Shown: positions 1-11,159 of the stretch, piece after piece | How the letters are laid out: the number at the start of each line of letters is the position of its first letter | Position numbering within the stretch: position 1 is the stretch's first letter | DNA from: Cruorifilaria tuberocauda | Taxonomy: Eukaryota; Nematoda; Chromadorea; Rhabditida; Onchocercidae | Direction: 5' to 3' | DNA: 34,439 nucleotides | NCBI GenBank assembly: GCA_013365365.1 | Contig: JABVXU010000563.1 | Coordinates: 1 to 34,439, forward strand | Notes under the pieces: generated by a model | The model's input: the letters and a program-made list of their open reading frames with translations, nothing else | Told to the model about the DNA's origin: nothing | Databases searched by the model: none | Position numbers and translations under genes: made by a program

Positions 1-130
1 TCTCATGTACGTGTAGGCGAAAACGTGTAAACACGTGTAGTTACGTAAATATGTGCAAGTATTGCCTATTCCCTTTCTAGTCTTCAATTTTTCATGTACG
101 TATGGGCGAAAACGTAAGTACGTGTAGACA
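1..130. repeat. Imperfect direct repeat at the left edge
   Basis: A segment of about 38 bp beginning TCATGTACGT at position 3 recurs at position 92, an offset of 89 bp. Both copies contain GGCGAAAACGT followed by a CACGTGTAG or TACGTGTAG element. The array may extend to the left beyond the window. There is no coding potential. Confidence 0.6.
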
Positions 131-420
131 TAATCGTATACATTAATAACGAATTGTACAATAAAAATCTATAAGCATATTTACGTGTATACACGTAAAG
201 ATATCAAATCAAAATCGTTCAAATTCTTTCACTTTACAATTCCTGACAAAAAAAAGCAAGAAACAGAGTGATACGCAAGAATGTATGATTGTACACATGC
301 TAACATACATACATCTTTCATTATGAACAGCTAGATGATAGCTGTACAATTCATCATTACGAATGAGGTACACGTATATTATGTGATATAGTTTGACGGA
401 GAAAAAAAGTAAGGAAAATA

Positions 421-700
421 GGAACGAGTTAACAGTTACTTCGATAAATACACATTTAAATCATTACTAATAAAAAGGTTTAAAAAATATATAAATAAAT
501 TAATTAAATGGAAAAGAAATATCCATAACTTTACTTTCATACGTCAAAAAAAAAAAGACAGGAACGAGTTAACAGTTACTTCAATAAATATACATTTAAA
601 TCATTATTAATAAGAAGGTTTAAAAAAAATATATAAGTAAATTAATTAAGTGGAAAAAAAATATCCATAACTTTACTTTTATATGTCAAAAAAAGAAATT
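421..700. repeat. Two-copy tandem duplication, about 140 bp
   Basis: GGAACGAGTTAACAGTTACT occurs at 421 and again at 561. The following roughly 135 bp (ATTTAAATCATTA, an AAGGTTTAAAA stretch, then ATATCCATAACTTTACTTT) matches with scattered substitutions and small indels in the A runs. Non-coding. Confidence 0.85.
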
Positions 701-2121
701 AGAAATTTTTAATAGTATTTGATTTCATTTTCTTTTTTATTCCAACGAACAATCAAAATTATTATGACATAAATGAATTATTGATTAATGATAATTCAAT
801 GATTAATGATAATTAAATGATAAAAGTGAAGGGCAAAAAGAAAAGGATGATTGTTTGTTAAATTTATTAAAAGTATGCAAAAGTTTCGTTTAGTTCTTAA
901 AGAATGATAAAGCTAATTGTAAGAAGTAAAGAGATAAGAATAAGAATATGTTTTAAGTTATTGCCACAAAAAAAAAGAAAAATAATGATCTGTTCATTTT
1001 TGCAAAAATGCTTTTCGTTCTCATAAATGATATTTCATTCCTCTAAATTACTTTATTTCTTTAACTTAAATAATTTATATTGCAAGCAATCAAATATAAT
1101 ATTAACTAAAACTAAAAGATGAGAATGAAGTAAGCAAATGAAATAATAAATAAAAGAAATGATAAAATGATAACTGATAATTTCATTTTTGAAAAATAAA
1201 ATTATCAAATGATATCATTATAATATCGGAAGAAAAGATAAAGAATTTAGAAATGATAGGTAACTTATATTACAAGCAAACTGATTATTAAGCATATAAA
1301 GCAAGAATGACTCATAATTAAATGATAACGATTAATGATAAGAATGATATCTAAGACATAGCTATAATCAAATATAATATTATAATGCAAAATGGTATGA
1401 TACAAACTGTAAGTATAATTTGAGAAATTCAAATAATTTTTATTAATTTGATAATTGGAAAAAAGAATTTTCTAAAGTTTAGTTTTTATTTGCTCTTTTT
1501 TTTTATATCCCTTTTACTTCAAACGAAAATTTCTTCATTGATTGCTTACTTTCAGATTAAACAAGTTTCTCCAAAATAGCATTCTAACTGGATTGGATAC
1601 ATTTCCAACAACATATTTATTTATATTTAATCAAAAAAAAAAAAAAACGGAAAAAACTAAAATATATTAGTTTGATTAAAATAGAACAAGTTTTGCAAAG
1701 TGTAGGAAATATGATATCGAATGTGAAATAAAATGAACGCATAATAAATTGATAAACAAAAAATTAGTTTACATTTAATATTTCACATCTAAATATTAAT
1801 ATTATATAATTTTATCGAAATTAATACCTACTGATTCAATAATTCAATGAAATTTCAATGAAATTTGAAATTTTAAAAAGTTTAAAACAACACATTCATC
1901 ATTTTTAATATTAATCTTTTATCCAAATATCTGCTTTCGAGGTTTAACAACAAGAATAGTGAATGTTGTTGTTTTATGTTGGAGTAAGCTAATTGCAAGC
2001 AATATGGATAAGTGATATATAATCCTGACAACTGCGCATTCCTGATAATAATAGGATAACAATCTGAGAAGAGGAAAATAAAAACTACCGAATATTGTTT
2101 TGCTAAATTTTATTACTACTA

Positions 2122-2184
2122 TTTAACCTTATTTCACTTTACCTCTACAAGAATATAGTAGAGGTAAAGTGAAATAAGGTTAAA
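2122..2184. repeat. Perfect 27-bp inverted repeat (hairpin)
   Basis: The left arm at 2122-2148 (starts TTTAACCTTATTTC) is the exact reverse complement of the right arm at 2158-2184 (ends GAAATAAGGTTAAA), with a 9-base loop. As RNA or extruded DNA this would be a strong stem. The right arm is also the start of a duplicated unit, and the second copy of that unit lacks the left arm. Confidence 0.9.
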
Positions 2185-2434
2185 AGAACAGTAAAAACAC
2201 CTTGTAAAATTGTAGGATTGAACTTTAAGTAAGTTATCTTTTGATAGAAATGAGAATTACCTGTTTTCCTATTACTTACTACTACTATATATATATATTA
2301 TCAAGAATATAGTAGAGGTAAAGTGAAATAAGGTTAAAAGAACAGTAAAAACACTCTGTGAAATTGTAGGATTAAACTTTAAGTAAGTTATCTTTTGATA
2401 GAAATGAGAATTACCTGTTTCCCTATTAATTACT
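2148..2434. repeat. Direct duplication of about 133 bp, spaced 154 bp
   Basis: The segment beginning CAAGAATATAGTAGAGGTAA at 2148 repeats at 2302. It includes AAGAACAGTAAAAACAC, TAAGTAAGTTATCTTTTGAT and GAGAATTACCTGTTT. The copies are about 95% identical by eye. A short TA-rich spacer (2281-2301) separates them. Confidence 0.85.
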
Positions 2435-3540
2435 ATTCAAAAATTTTTATGCTTCTTAAGTTATCATCAATTTATAGACTTAGCTTCTACCTAGATTTCA
2501 AGATCATTTTAGAATGGAATTTGTATGATAGTTGTAAGTGCTAATTGAAATATTAGACCATTTTAATGATAAGTAATTCTTATCATAATTTTTACAATTT
2601 ATAGGTATGTAAATTAATATTTTACCTGGAACTCTCTCTAATTATTTTAATTTCAATTTCATTCGTAAGTTTGTTTTTTACATAAATCTTATCATATATT
2701 TTAAGAAACAGAAAATTTTAATTTTTTTTTTTAAAAAATAATACTTAGAAAAATAATATATTAAAGTATTATTGCTTAAACTTCGTATACTTTCATAAAT
2801 TATTCATGCAATGAAAAAATTTTAAGAATAAGGAAAGACATGCAAAGAAAAGAATAGGATAGAATAAAATGTAATTGTTTTTTTTTTCTTTGCTGGAAAA
2901 GAAATGATAACAGTAAAATGATCATATCATAGAAGAGAATGAGACAAAAATGATAATGAAATGATTACAGTAAAATTATCACCACGAGAATGAAATGAAA
3001 ATGATAATGAAAATTTTGAAAGTTTTAAAAAATACCGATAATAAATCTCCCCCTACTACTAATTAATAAACTTAATAAAACAATGCATACAATTTAATAA
3101 ACTCAGCAAATCTTATTTTATCATTTTATGATAAATATACTATTCGAAAAATATACTTTACCTATACCTAAATATATTGCACAAAAAATAATTCTAATCA
3201 TTTCGAAGGAATATTTAAATAATAAATGATAACTTCTGATAAATTTTATCTAATTCAAAAAAAAAAAAAAACTGAAAAATTATTAAATGAAAAAGTTAGC
3301 AAAATTTTTGTAAAATATTTTTAGTCAAAATTCTTAGTTGAAAATTTTAAAATCTTTAGTCTGTGAGATGATGAAATGTAAGCTATGAATTGTAAGCATT
3401 TCTTTCACCATAACATCATCCTCAGCAAACTTCTCCTCCCTCCTCCCATAAGCTATCTTCACTCTAAACTTTCCCAACAAATTTTATTTTTACATTTCAA
3501 AATATACAACAATAAGAAATACCATCCCTCTTATCTAGCC

Positions 3541-4230
3541 TAATATCATTTATTTATTTATTTATTTCTATACTATATTATTGATTTATTTGTTTATTTA
3601 TTTATTAATGTATCACAACATTCTTTGTTTTATTTATATTATTTTTTTCAATATATTATTTACGCATTATTTATCAAAGAATACTTTCTATTTACATCGT
3701 TTATTTGTTTATTTATTTATTATTTATTTCATTTACTATTTATGTTGTTTATTTATATAATATATTCTTTATTTATATTATTTTTTTCAATACATTATTT
3801 ATGCATTATTTATCAAAGTATATTTTCTATTCATATCGTTTATTTGTTTATTTATTTATTATTTATATTATTCATTTGCTATCTATGTTATTTATTTATA
3901 TAATATATTCTTTGTTTATTTATCTGCACTTATTTGTATTATTTATTAATGCATATTTTTCTTATGCGCTACATTGTTTGCTTGTTTATTTATATCATTT
4001 ATTTATTTACGCATTTATTTATCTTAGCATATTTTCTATTTACATCATCTGTTAATTTAGTCATCTATTTATTCATTTATTTATTTATCCAATCTATTCA
4101 TTTGCTTTATTTATTTATTTATTTAACTATTTATTTTATTTATTATTTATTTATTCATGTATTACTTTACTTGTTTATGTATACTTTTTGCTGTATGATT
4201 TACTTACTCATTTATATATTTCTCTAAGTA
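3541..4230. repeat. TTTA-rich low-complexity block with a 139-bp duplication
   Basis: About 690 bp is dominated on the + strand by TTTA/TTTAT words, so several frames read as Leu/Ile/Tyr/Phe strings. Within it, a longer unit beginning ATTTATATTATTTTTTTC at 3632 recurs at 3771 (offset 139) with few changes. The open frames here are composition artefacts, not genes. Confidence 0.85.
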
Positions 4231-5177
4231 ATAAATCTTAGATTAATATTAGATTATCTTATTATCTGTTTATATATTTACACAATATAAAAACACATTT
4301 AAAAAAAAGCAATGAAACAAAAATAGCCAATGATCAGTTAATTGATAGTATTATTTAAACTTTTTGATGATTAACAGTGCTACTAAAATAAATTCATTAA
4401 GAATTACTTAAATATAATTAGTAAGTTATCTTACCTTCTTATATGTTTAATTTACTGTTCATTTGAAAGTATTCCATATATTCGAATTAGTCACATAAAA
4501 AAAATAATATCCGATAAAAGAATTATCGATTAAAATCAATCGAATGATTCATCACTTAGAAATTATCATCATAATCAATAATATTCTGTACTATAATCGG
4601 GAAAATAATTTTTTTTTTTCTCATCGAACAAGAAACCAATCTTCGTAGATTTGAACCAAATTTCATAAACCATTAGCGCCTATTTGACCTAATAAATACT
4701 TGCTAGCGTAAATTTCAATTGATGAAATAACCTTTTTAAACTTATTTCTATTATTCCCATAGATAAACTTCGATTCAATCAACTCATATAAAAATCAAAT
4801 TATTGATTACTTCAAAGTAGGAAAAATAACATAAAGTTTAATCAAATCATATAATCAATAATTTAAGAATATATTTTGCATATTTACTTCAATCAACTCT
4901 TTTTTTCTTTTCAAATCAATTCTCGTAACTTTTGTCATACATAAATTTTTATTTACATTGCTTAAACTTTGTTTTAAAATTGACTTTATTTGTTAAGAAA
5001 TTCAATCTTCTTTCTTCTTTTTCTTAAATTTTGCAAACAAAAAAAAGACAAATTAAAAAAAAAAAGAAAACTAACTATATTATTAGAAGAAATTAAAAAG
5101 ATACTATTCCATCAAATGGATGATTTAGTTCATGATGAGATCGGAAAAAGTACGATTGAGTATTATATAAAAGTACG
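4231..5177. other. AT-rich intergenic DNA, no gene seen
   Basis: AT-rich sequence with A and T homopolymer runs and ATCAAT/AATCAA words. No convincing coding, RNA or mobile-element signal on either strand. Confidence 0.55.
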
Positions 5178-5304
5178 ATTCGGGAAAAGAACTGAAATAC
5201 AGTAGTTACAGATAAATACGATCGGGAAAAGAACTGAAATACAGTAGTTACAGATAAATACGATCGGGAAAAGAACTGAAATACAGTAGTTACAGATAGA
5301 TACG
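5178..5304. repeat. 42-bp minisatellite, three copies
   Basis: The unit GATCGGGAAAAGAACTGAAA plus TACAGTAGTTACAGATAAATAC is tandemly repeated three times, nearly perfectly. Because 42 is a multiple of 3, the minus strand reads as a 14-residue peptide repeat. Nothing around it suggests a gene. Confidence 0.9.
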
Positions 5305-5773
5305 ATAAGAGGAATGATATATATGTGATAGTGAAATTATTTCGCTCAAGACTATGAATTAAATTTGAAGAAGGAAAAAAATGATACAAAACTGTAATAA
5401 CTGTAAAAAAAAAAATTCATTTTTGTATTCATCTGCTAAATGATATGAGAGAGAGAGAGAGGGGAAATTGAAATAGAAATAGTTACAATACAATGAAATT
5501 TGTAACAGAAAATTACTTCTCTTCAAATTAATCCTCCAATAATAAATTAAAAGAAGAATATAAAATATAAACTGCAATAGAAGGAAACATGGATTTTCAA
5601 ACTAATTAATTAACAAAATTTAATTAAATACAAAATTGCATAAATAATGATATTATTACGAATGGTACAAATAAACACATAAACAATTCGAATGATCCGA
5701 TAATACATCATTCGCTGTACTCAAAACGATCTCATACAATACGATAAATTATAATTGTAAATGACGCACGTGT

Positions 5774-5809
<36 letters not shown>

Positions 5810-6070
5810 ATACGATTTATTAACTGGAATAAATAAATAATAATATTATCAAGAATAGGTTATATTATAGTATAAGTAAGATGTTAATTAAGTTTCTAAT
5901 TAGCGAAAAACAATATGATCATTAATTAATCGGTGGTAAGTCTTGTAAAAAAGCGATCGTCGATTATTTAAAAAATACTGAGATGACAAAGAAATTAAAT
6001 TGTTTGATATAATTTTTGAAAATTGGAAATTGAAAAGCTATTTTCAAATGAATGAAATGAAAATAAGTAA
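5305..6070. other. AT-rich DNA with GA and TA microsatellites
   Basis: Contains a short (GA)n tract at about 5446-5461 and an uninterrupted (TA)n tract at 5776-5806. No gene seen. Confidence 0.6.
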
Positions 6071-6357
6071 ATCAAAATAAGAATTTAAAATAATCAAATA
6101 TATAAACTAAAATGAAAATAAGAATTTGAAATAATCAAATATATAAACTAAAATGAAAATAAGAATTTGAAATAATCAAATATATAAACTAAAATGAAAA
6201 TAAGAACTTAAAATAATCAAATATATAAACTAAAATGAAAATAAGAATTTAAAAGAATCAAATATACAAACTAAAATGAAAATAAGAATTTAAAATAATC
6301 AAATATACAAACTAAAATGAAAATAAGAATTTGAAATAATCAAATATATAAACTAAA
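6071..6357. repeat. 41-bp tandem array, about seven copies
   Basis: The unit AATGAAAATAAGAATTTGAA plus ATAATCAAATATATAAACTAA restarts at 6111, 6152, 6193, 6234, 6275 and 6316, with a diverged first copy before 6111. Copies differ at one to three positions (TTTGAAA/TTTAAAA, ATATA/ATACA). The period is not a multiple of 3 and it is non-coding. Confidence 0.9.
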
Positions 6358-7523
6358 AAATAAAAACCTAAACATGATAACAATAACAGGATATAATAGA
6401 ATTAAGATAATTAAATATATTGAAGAAAAATTAAATTAAAAAATAAAAAACAGATTAACAAGTGATAGATCATGATTTCAAATGAAAAATTAACATTGTG
6501 AGGTAAAAAAGAAAAATTAATAATTAATTCAATTTATCAATTATAAAATAGTATGTAGTGGAAAAATTGACAAGATAAAGAAAAAAAATTCCACAATTAA
6601 CAAAAGGATCATATTTTCCAACCGATTCTTTGTGTTGATTTCTGGAAGAAAACTGTTCGCTTTTTTTTTTTTATTTCTCGTCGACATTAATTTTATTTCT
6701 CTTTGCAAAAATTTCCTTTAAATATAATCGTAACAAAAAAAAAAGAATTATTTCAGGAATAATAAAATTTCGGACAGAATAAAAAAAAACAAATAAACAA
6801 ACAAATATATGTCAATAATAATTGCTTGAAAATTTCATCTGATAAATCTAACAAATTTTTTTTATAAAATAATCGTTATTAATGAAAAAATTACGGACCA
6901 ATAATTAGCTTAACAATAATTCATATATATATATATGTATAATTTAAGATAAAACTTTAATTTCAGCTTATTTTCATTATTCTAGTAATTTATTAGCAAA
7001 AAAAACTAATTTCAATAATTTCAACATTTCTCTAATTTGAAAATAATATCGAAAAAAAATTTTTTCTAATATAAATAAATGAATAAATGAAATTAATACC
7101 AAATGCAATATTAACTTAAATTTATCGTAATCATAGAATCAAAAATAAACAGATCAATAGATATTTATACTAAAATAGCTTAAATTTAAATCGGGAATTC
7201 GAATAAATTAAATGAATATGATATTTATAATAATAATTAAGAGATTACAAATAGTTTAAAAGATTGCAGACATGAGTGTAAAGCGTTTTGCAGCATCGAT
7301 GATAATTTCATTGTAAATAAATATCATTATCAGAGGAAAAGGTAAATGGAAAACTGGTTAGAATTATCACATCAAATTTTCTAACACAATTTTATCTTTC
7401 ACCTCTTTTCCTCCTTACTTAAATATTCTTCCACTTAATTCTTCTTAAATTAAAATATGCTTTTTCAAATTGAACATTTATTAATTTAATTTCATTTTAG
7501 CTTTCTTCTTTTTCATACTTTCA

Positions 7524-7555
<32 letters not shown>

Positions 7556-8224
7556 CCTCTCTTCGCAAATATTTAATTAGCTCATTCAATTAAATCTACT
7601 CCCTTTATCTTTCAATTTCAACAAGAATATTTCCTTTTCTCAATTCATTACTTTCACAAAAATCATACTAAAAATCTAATATATCAAATTGAAAGATAAT
7701 AAATTCATCCAAAATTAGTAAAATTCAATATTATAATTTAATATCTATTTAACTTACTATCGTTTTTAATTTAGTAAAATTTATTTAATTTATTAATTTA
7801 ATTACCAATATTAATTCAATTACTAATAAATTTAATATTCCAATTTAATATTATTAGATTAGACTAAACAATTGAATTGAATTAGAAGACTTTTAATTCA
7901 TTTTTTAGAAATTTATTTAATAGGAGTAAAATAAAAAAATCGAAATAATTCAATACAGCAAATAAATAGTCAAAAAAAATAATAATTATCATAAATTCAG
8001 GTCATGAAACAATGAATGAATTGAGTAGGTTTAAAAAACGATGGCATATCAGAAAACCTGAAAAAAATTTTTATAATATAAAATTAAATTACACAGATTA
8101 TTAATATCAATATTAATATTCATCTATCATTCCAATAATATCACAAAATGAATAACGTCAAATAAATTCCTTCCTCTCCATTTATTCCTTCTCACATAAA
8201 TTGCTTAACAGTTGTCCATTATTG
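6358..8224. other. AT-rich intergenic DNA, no gene seen
   Basis: AT-rich low-complexity sequence including a (CT)n tract at about 7524-7560. I checked a GCAG-preceded ATG near 7272, but its frame closes after 14 codons. No supported gene. Confidence 0.55.
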
Positions 8225-8655
8225 TTTACGTGATAGCCTATTCGTCTATTATATGTCTACGTGATGTTCTATTCGTCTATTATACGTTTGTGTGATATTA
8301 TATTCGTCTATTGTATGTTTACGTGATATTCTATTTATCGTACATCTGCGTGATATTCTATTGTACGTACGTTTGTGTGATATTACATTCGTCTATTGTA
8401 TGTTTACGTGATATTCTATTTATTGTACATCTGCGTGATATTCTATTGTACGTACGTTTGTGTGATATTACATTCGTCTATTGTATGTTTACGTGATATT
8501 CTATTTATCGTACATCTGCGTGATATTCTATTGTACGTCTGTGTGATATTATATTCGTCTATTGTATGCTTACGTGATATTCTATTTATTGTACATCTGC
8601 GTGATATTCTATTGTACGTACGTCTGTGTGATATTCTATTCGTCTATTGTGTGTT
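8225..8655 (+). repeat. 85-bp tandem array, about five copies, with internal subrepeats
   Basis: CGTTTGTGTGATATT or its CGTCTGTG variant restarts at 8285, 8370, 8455, 8536 and 8621 (spacing 85, 85, 81, 85). Each unit contains three related subrepeats of about 28 bp with the core (A/T)CGTGATATTCTATT or TGTGATATTATATTCG. Since 85 is not a multiple of 3 and stops are absent from the unit, long frames open on the + strand by repetition only. Confidence 0.9.
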
Positions 8656-8825
8656 TATTTGCTATTCTATTTATCTGTTTTATGTTTACGTAATTTACCT
8701 CGCACGTGTTCGTATAACTACTACTGATATTTTATATGTCTGAATAATTCTTCATGTACCACCCGATGAAGACGTGTGATTCAGTCTCACTACCAAATCA
8801 AGGAGCAAATCTTACCCAACCAAAA

Positions 8826-8962
8826 AACACTGAAACATTCCCATTTCTTTCCAAAAAGAAATCACTCTATCATTCCTTATCAGTTAACTATCAGAAAACT
8901 GAAACATTCACATTTTTCCAGAAAGAAATCACTCTATCATTTCTTATCAGTTAACTATCAGA
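8826..8962. repeat. Two-copy tandem duplication, 69 bp
   Basis: ACTGAAACATTC, an AAAGAAATCACTCTATCATT core and CTTATCAGTTAACTATCAG occur twice at an offset of 69 bp with a handful of substitutions. Non-coding. Confidence 0.85.
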
Positions 8963-9799
8963 GATTGAAGAAATTCACTGATATGCGCTATTAACTGTCA
9001 TATTTCATTCTATCATTCTTTCAACAAATAAATATTTACTTCAAATTATTACTTGTGAAATAACAATCAACTCTTTCAAAAACTTTTACAAATACTACAA
9101 ATGAAACTGACAAACTAAGAGGAAAGAAATTTAATCTTTCCTAAGCAAAAAAAAAAAAAAAAGACAAGTCGAAATTTTCCAAAAAAAAAAAAGAATTTTT
9201 TTTTAGTTTACTATTCATATATGATTTAGATTTATAAAAGATTAGAAGGAATTTACTGAAGAAAATATAAAATTGAATATTTTAATCGATTAAATTAATA
9301 AAAATCCTAAAATTAAAACGAAATGAATAGTGGAAATTAATGATAGATGAAATGATAGTAAACGAGTAAATGAAATCGATTATTTCGCCATTATTTCTAC
9401 GAGAAAATAAATCTTTTGATTAAGCAATTTCTTAATCTTTCCAATTACTACAATTCAAAACCACTCATTTTCAATTAAATCAATTTAATGCAATGAAATT
9501 TGGATGAAACAAAAGAATGCAATGCAAGAATAAGAGGATTCTGATTATTATTTTATTTACTTCTGGTTTCTCTTTCCATTGGCAATTTCTAATTTCCGTC
9601 TCATTTAATTTTCAATTTCATTAAATTCATTTAAAAAAAATAAATAGAATGAAATTTAGCCGTTTTATCATAATATAAGAATGATAATAATTTAAGTATT
9701 TTTCAAATTTCCCAAAACTAGAATTTCAAAAACAGTCAACATTCTATTAGGAGGCTAATTGTTTGAAAATGCTGCGCTTTTATCTCTATATTACACGGA
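8963..9799. other. AT-rich intergenic DNA, no gene seen
   Basis: AT-rich sequence with long A runs (around 9149-9192). No supported gene or RNA. Confidence 0.55.
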
Positions 9800-10001
9800 A
9801 ATTCAACATCAAATGGGCGCTTTTGTCCATAACATAGGAGAAATTGAGGATTAAATGGGTGCTTTTGTCCATAACATAGGAGAAATTCAGCATTAAATGG
9901 GCGCTTTTGCTCATATCATAGGAGAAATCCAACATGTAGGCGATTTCATCTATATCGTAGAAGATATCCAACATCATGTGAGCGCTTTTGTCTATATCCA
10001 A
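9800..10001 (-). repeat. 42-bp minisatellite, about five copies, open on the minus strand
   Basis: Units begin AAATGGGCGCTTTTGTCCAT at 9811, AAATGGGTGC at 9853 and AAATGGGCGC at 9895, followed by two diverged copies, the last near 9979. Each unit continues AACATAGGAGAAATTCA. On the minus strand the array stays open for 71 codons and encodes a 14-residue repeat with the core MDKSAHLMLNF. Neither end shows splice sites or a convincing gene context, so I call it a repeat and not a gene. Confidence 0.8.
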
Positions 10002-10277
10002 TGCGCGTCAAATAAACTTCAATCATCAGACTTTCTCTCACAGTAATACTGTATGAGGGAGAATTAATCTCCAATACATCACCGATATCTTATACTATTT
10101 TGAAATTCTCTTCAACAACCATTTCTATTCCTTTCAAACAATTAAGATAAATAATGGAAATACCAGACTTTGAAACAATTAAACCTCAAATAATACTTCA
10201 GTTACTATCAAATAAAAAATAAATAACATAAAACAATACTAAAAAAAAAAACAAAAAAAACTATCAACAACTTCATC
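10002..10277. other. AT-rich spacer, no gene seen
   Basis: Short unique AT-rich spacer between two repeat arrays. No coding or RNA signal. Confidence 0.5.
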
Positions 10278-10585
10278 AACTTACGGATAAATGATTATGC
10301 TACACTTACGTCACAACTTACGATAAATGATTATACTACACTTACATCACAACTTACGATAAATGATTATACTACACTTACGTCACAACTTACGATAAAT
10401 GATTATGATACACTTACATCACAACTTACGATAAATGATTACGCTACACTTACGTCACAACTTACGATAAATGATTATGCTACACTTACATCACAACTTA
10501 CGATAAAATAACATGTAATACACCAACTTGCGACAAAATAACACGTAACACATCAACTTACGACAAAATAACCCGTAATATATAC
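10278..10585. repeat. 36-bp tandem array running into a shorter variant repeat
   Basis: CACAACTTACGATAAATGAT plus TATRCTACACTTACRT repeats at 10312, 10348, 10384, 10420, 10456 and 10492, with a partial copy before. From about 10500 the unit changes to CAACTTRCGACAAAATAACRCGTAA, about 30 bp, for three copies. Non-coding. Confidence 0.9.
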
Positions 10586-10624
10586 ATACACACATACATG
10601 TACACACACACACACACATATATA
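10580..10624. repeat. CA/TA alternating purine-pyrimidine tract
   Basis: TATACATACACACATACATG followed by (CA)n and TATATA. It directly adjoins the end of the 36-bp array. Confidence 0.8.
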
Positions 10625-10890
10625 AGCATACATTTCCGCATTAATTTGTTTAAAACAATATCGCTACTTCTCTTTCAGTTTTTTTCTTAAAACTTCAATA
10701 ATTTCAATCGATTGAAATAATCAATCGATATATTTAATATTTACAAAATTAATATTCCAAAAAAAAAAATTGCAAAATTGAGTAAATAAACGATAAAGCA
10801 ATAAAGATAGAAGTGAAGAACTCGTAAAAATGGACGATGAGATAGTTGCGGGAAAGAGGTGAACGAACAGATGGTGACAATATGTAATAG
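10625..10890. other. Spacer, no gene seen
   Basis: Mixed AT-rich sequence, becoming noticeably more GC-rich after about 10800. No supported feature. Confidence 0.5.
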
Positions 10891-10971
10891 GTGTGCATGT
10901 GTGTGTGTGTGTATGTGTGCATACACGTACATGTATGTGCACGTGTATGTGTGTATATGTATATGCGTGTG
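10891..10971. repeat. GT-rich alternating purine-pyrimidine tract
   Basis: About 80 bp of nearly unbroken purine/pyrimidine alternation (GTGTGCATGTGTGTG, CACGTACATGTATGTGCACG and GTGTATATG segments). It can adopt left-handed DNA in principle. On the minus strand it reads as His/Thr strings, a composition artefact. Confidence 0.85.
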
Positions 10972-11159
10972 AAGGAGAGATGCGATTAAATGACACGCCG
11001 TCACATCTCACCACGTATTCGTGATTCGTGAAACCGGCTGACTGATTGACTGATTCTATCCCACCTGTACCCTTAAACTATGCTCAAAATGGTACACCGA
11101 TTAAACGGGAAGGGAAGAGGTGTGATGGCGGAGATGAATGCCATATTTTTAAAACATAT
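10972..11159. other. GC-richer island without a recognised gene
   Basis: This stretch is clearly less AT-rich than the surrounding 10 kb. On the + strand a frame from about 11047 to 11172 is open for about 40 codons with balanced composition (includes VPLNYAQNG and RCDGGDECHIF). There is no start codon and no clear splice partners. It could be a lone exon, a gene relic or chance; I cannot decide. Confidence 0.3.

Larger units (their letters stand above)
131..3540. other. AT-rich intergenic DNA, no gene seen
   Basis: Apart from the two duplications listed separately (421-700 and 2122-2434), this stretch is low-complexity AT-rich DNA with frequent AATGATAA-type words and A or T runs. I found no reading frame of protein-like composition, no tRNA-like arms and no transposon-like gene on either strand. 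Confidence 0.6.

Noticed and set aside
3625..4227. Overlapping + strand open frames rich in Ile, Leu, Tyr and Phe
   Set aside because: They arise from TTTA-type low-complexity sequence, are open in several frames at once, and have no protein-like composition.
5093..5389. Minus-strand frame with VTTVFQFFSRSYLS repeats
   Set aside because: It is explained by a 42-bp minisatellite with only three copies; the flanks are not protein-like.
7272..7313. GCAG-preceded ATG with a 14-codon frame
   Set aside because: It stops after 14 codons and no plausible second exon was found.
8311..8743. Long + strand frames with repeated RDILFIVHL-like units
   Set aside because: They are produced by the 85-bp array, which lacks stops in the frames; the period is not a multiple of 3, and there are no splice or start signals.
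10721..11014. Minus-strand frames with His/Thr strings
   Set aside because: They read through the GT-rich alternating tract and are a composition artefact.
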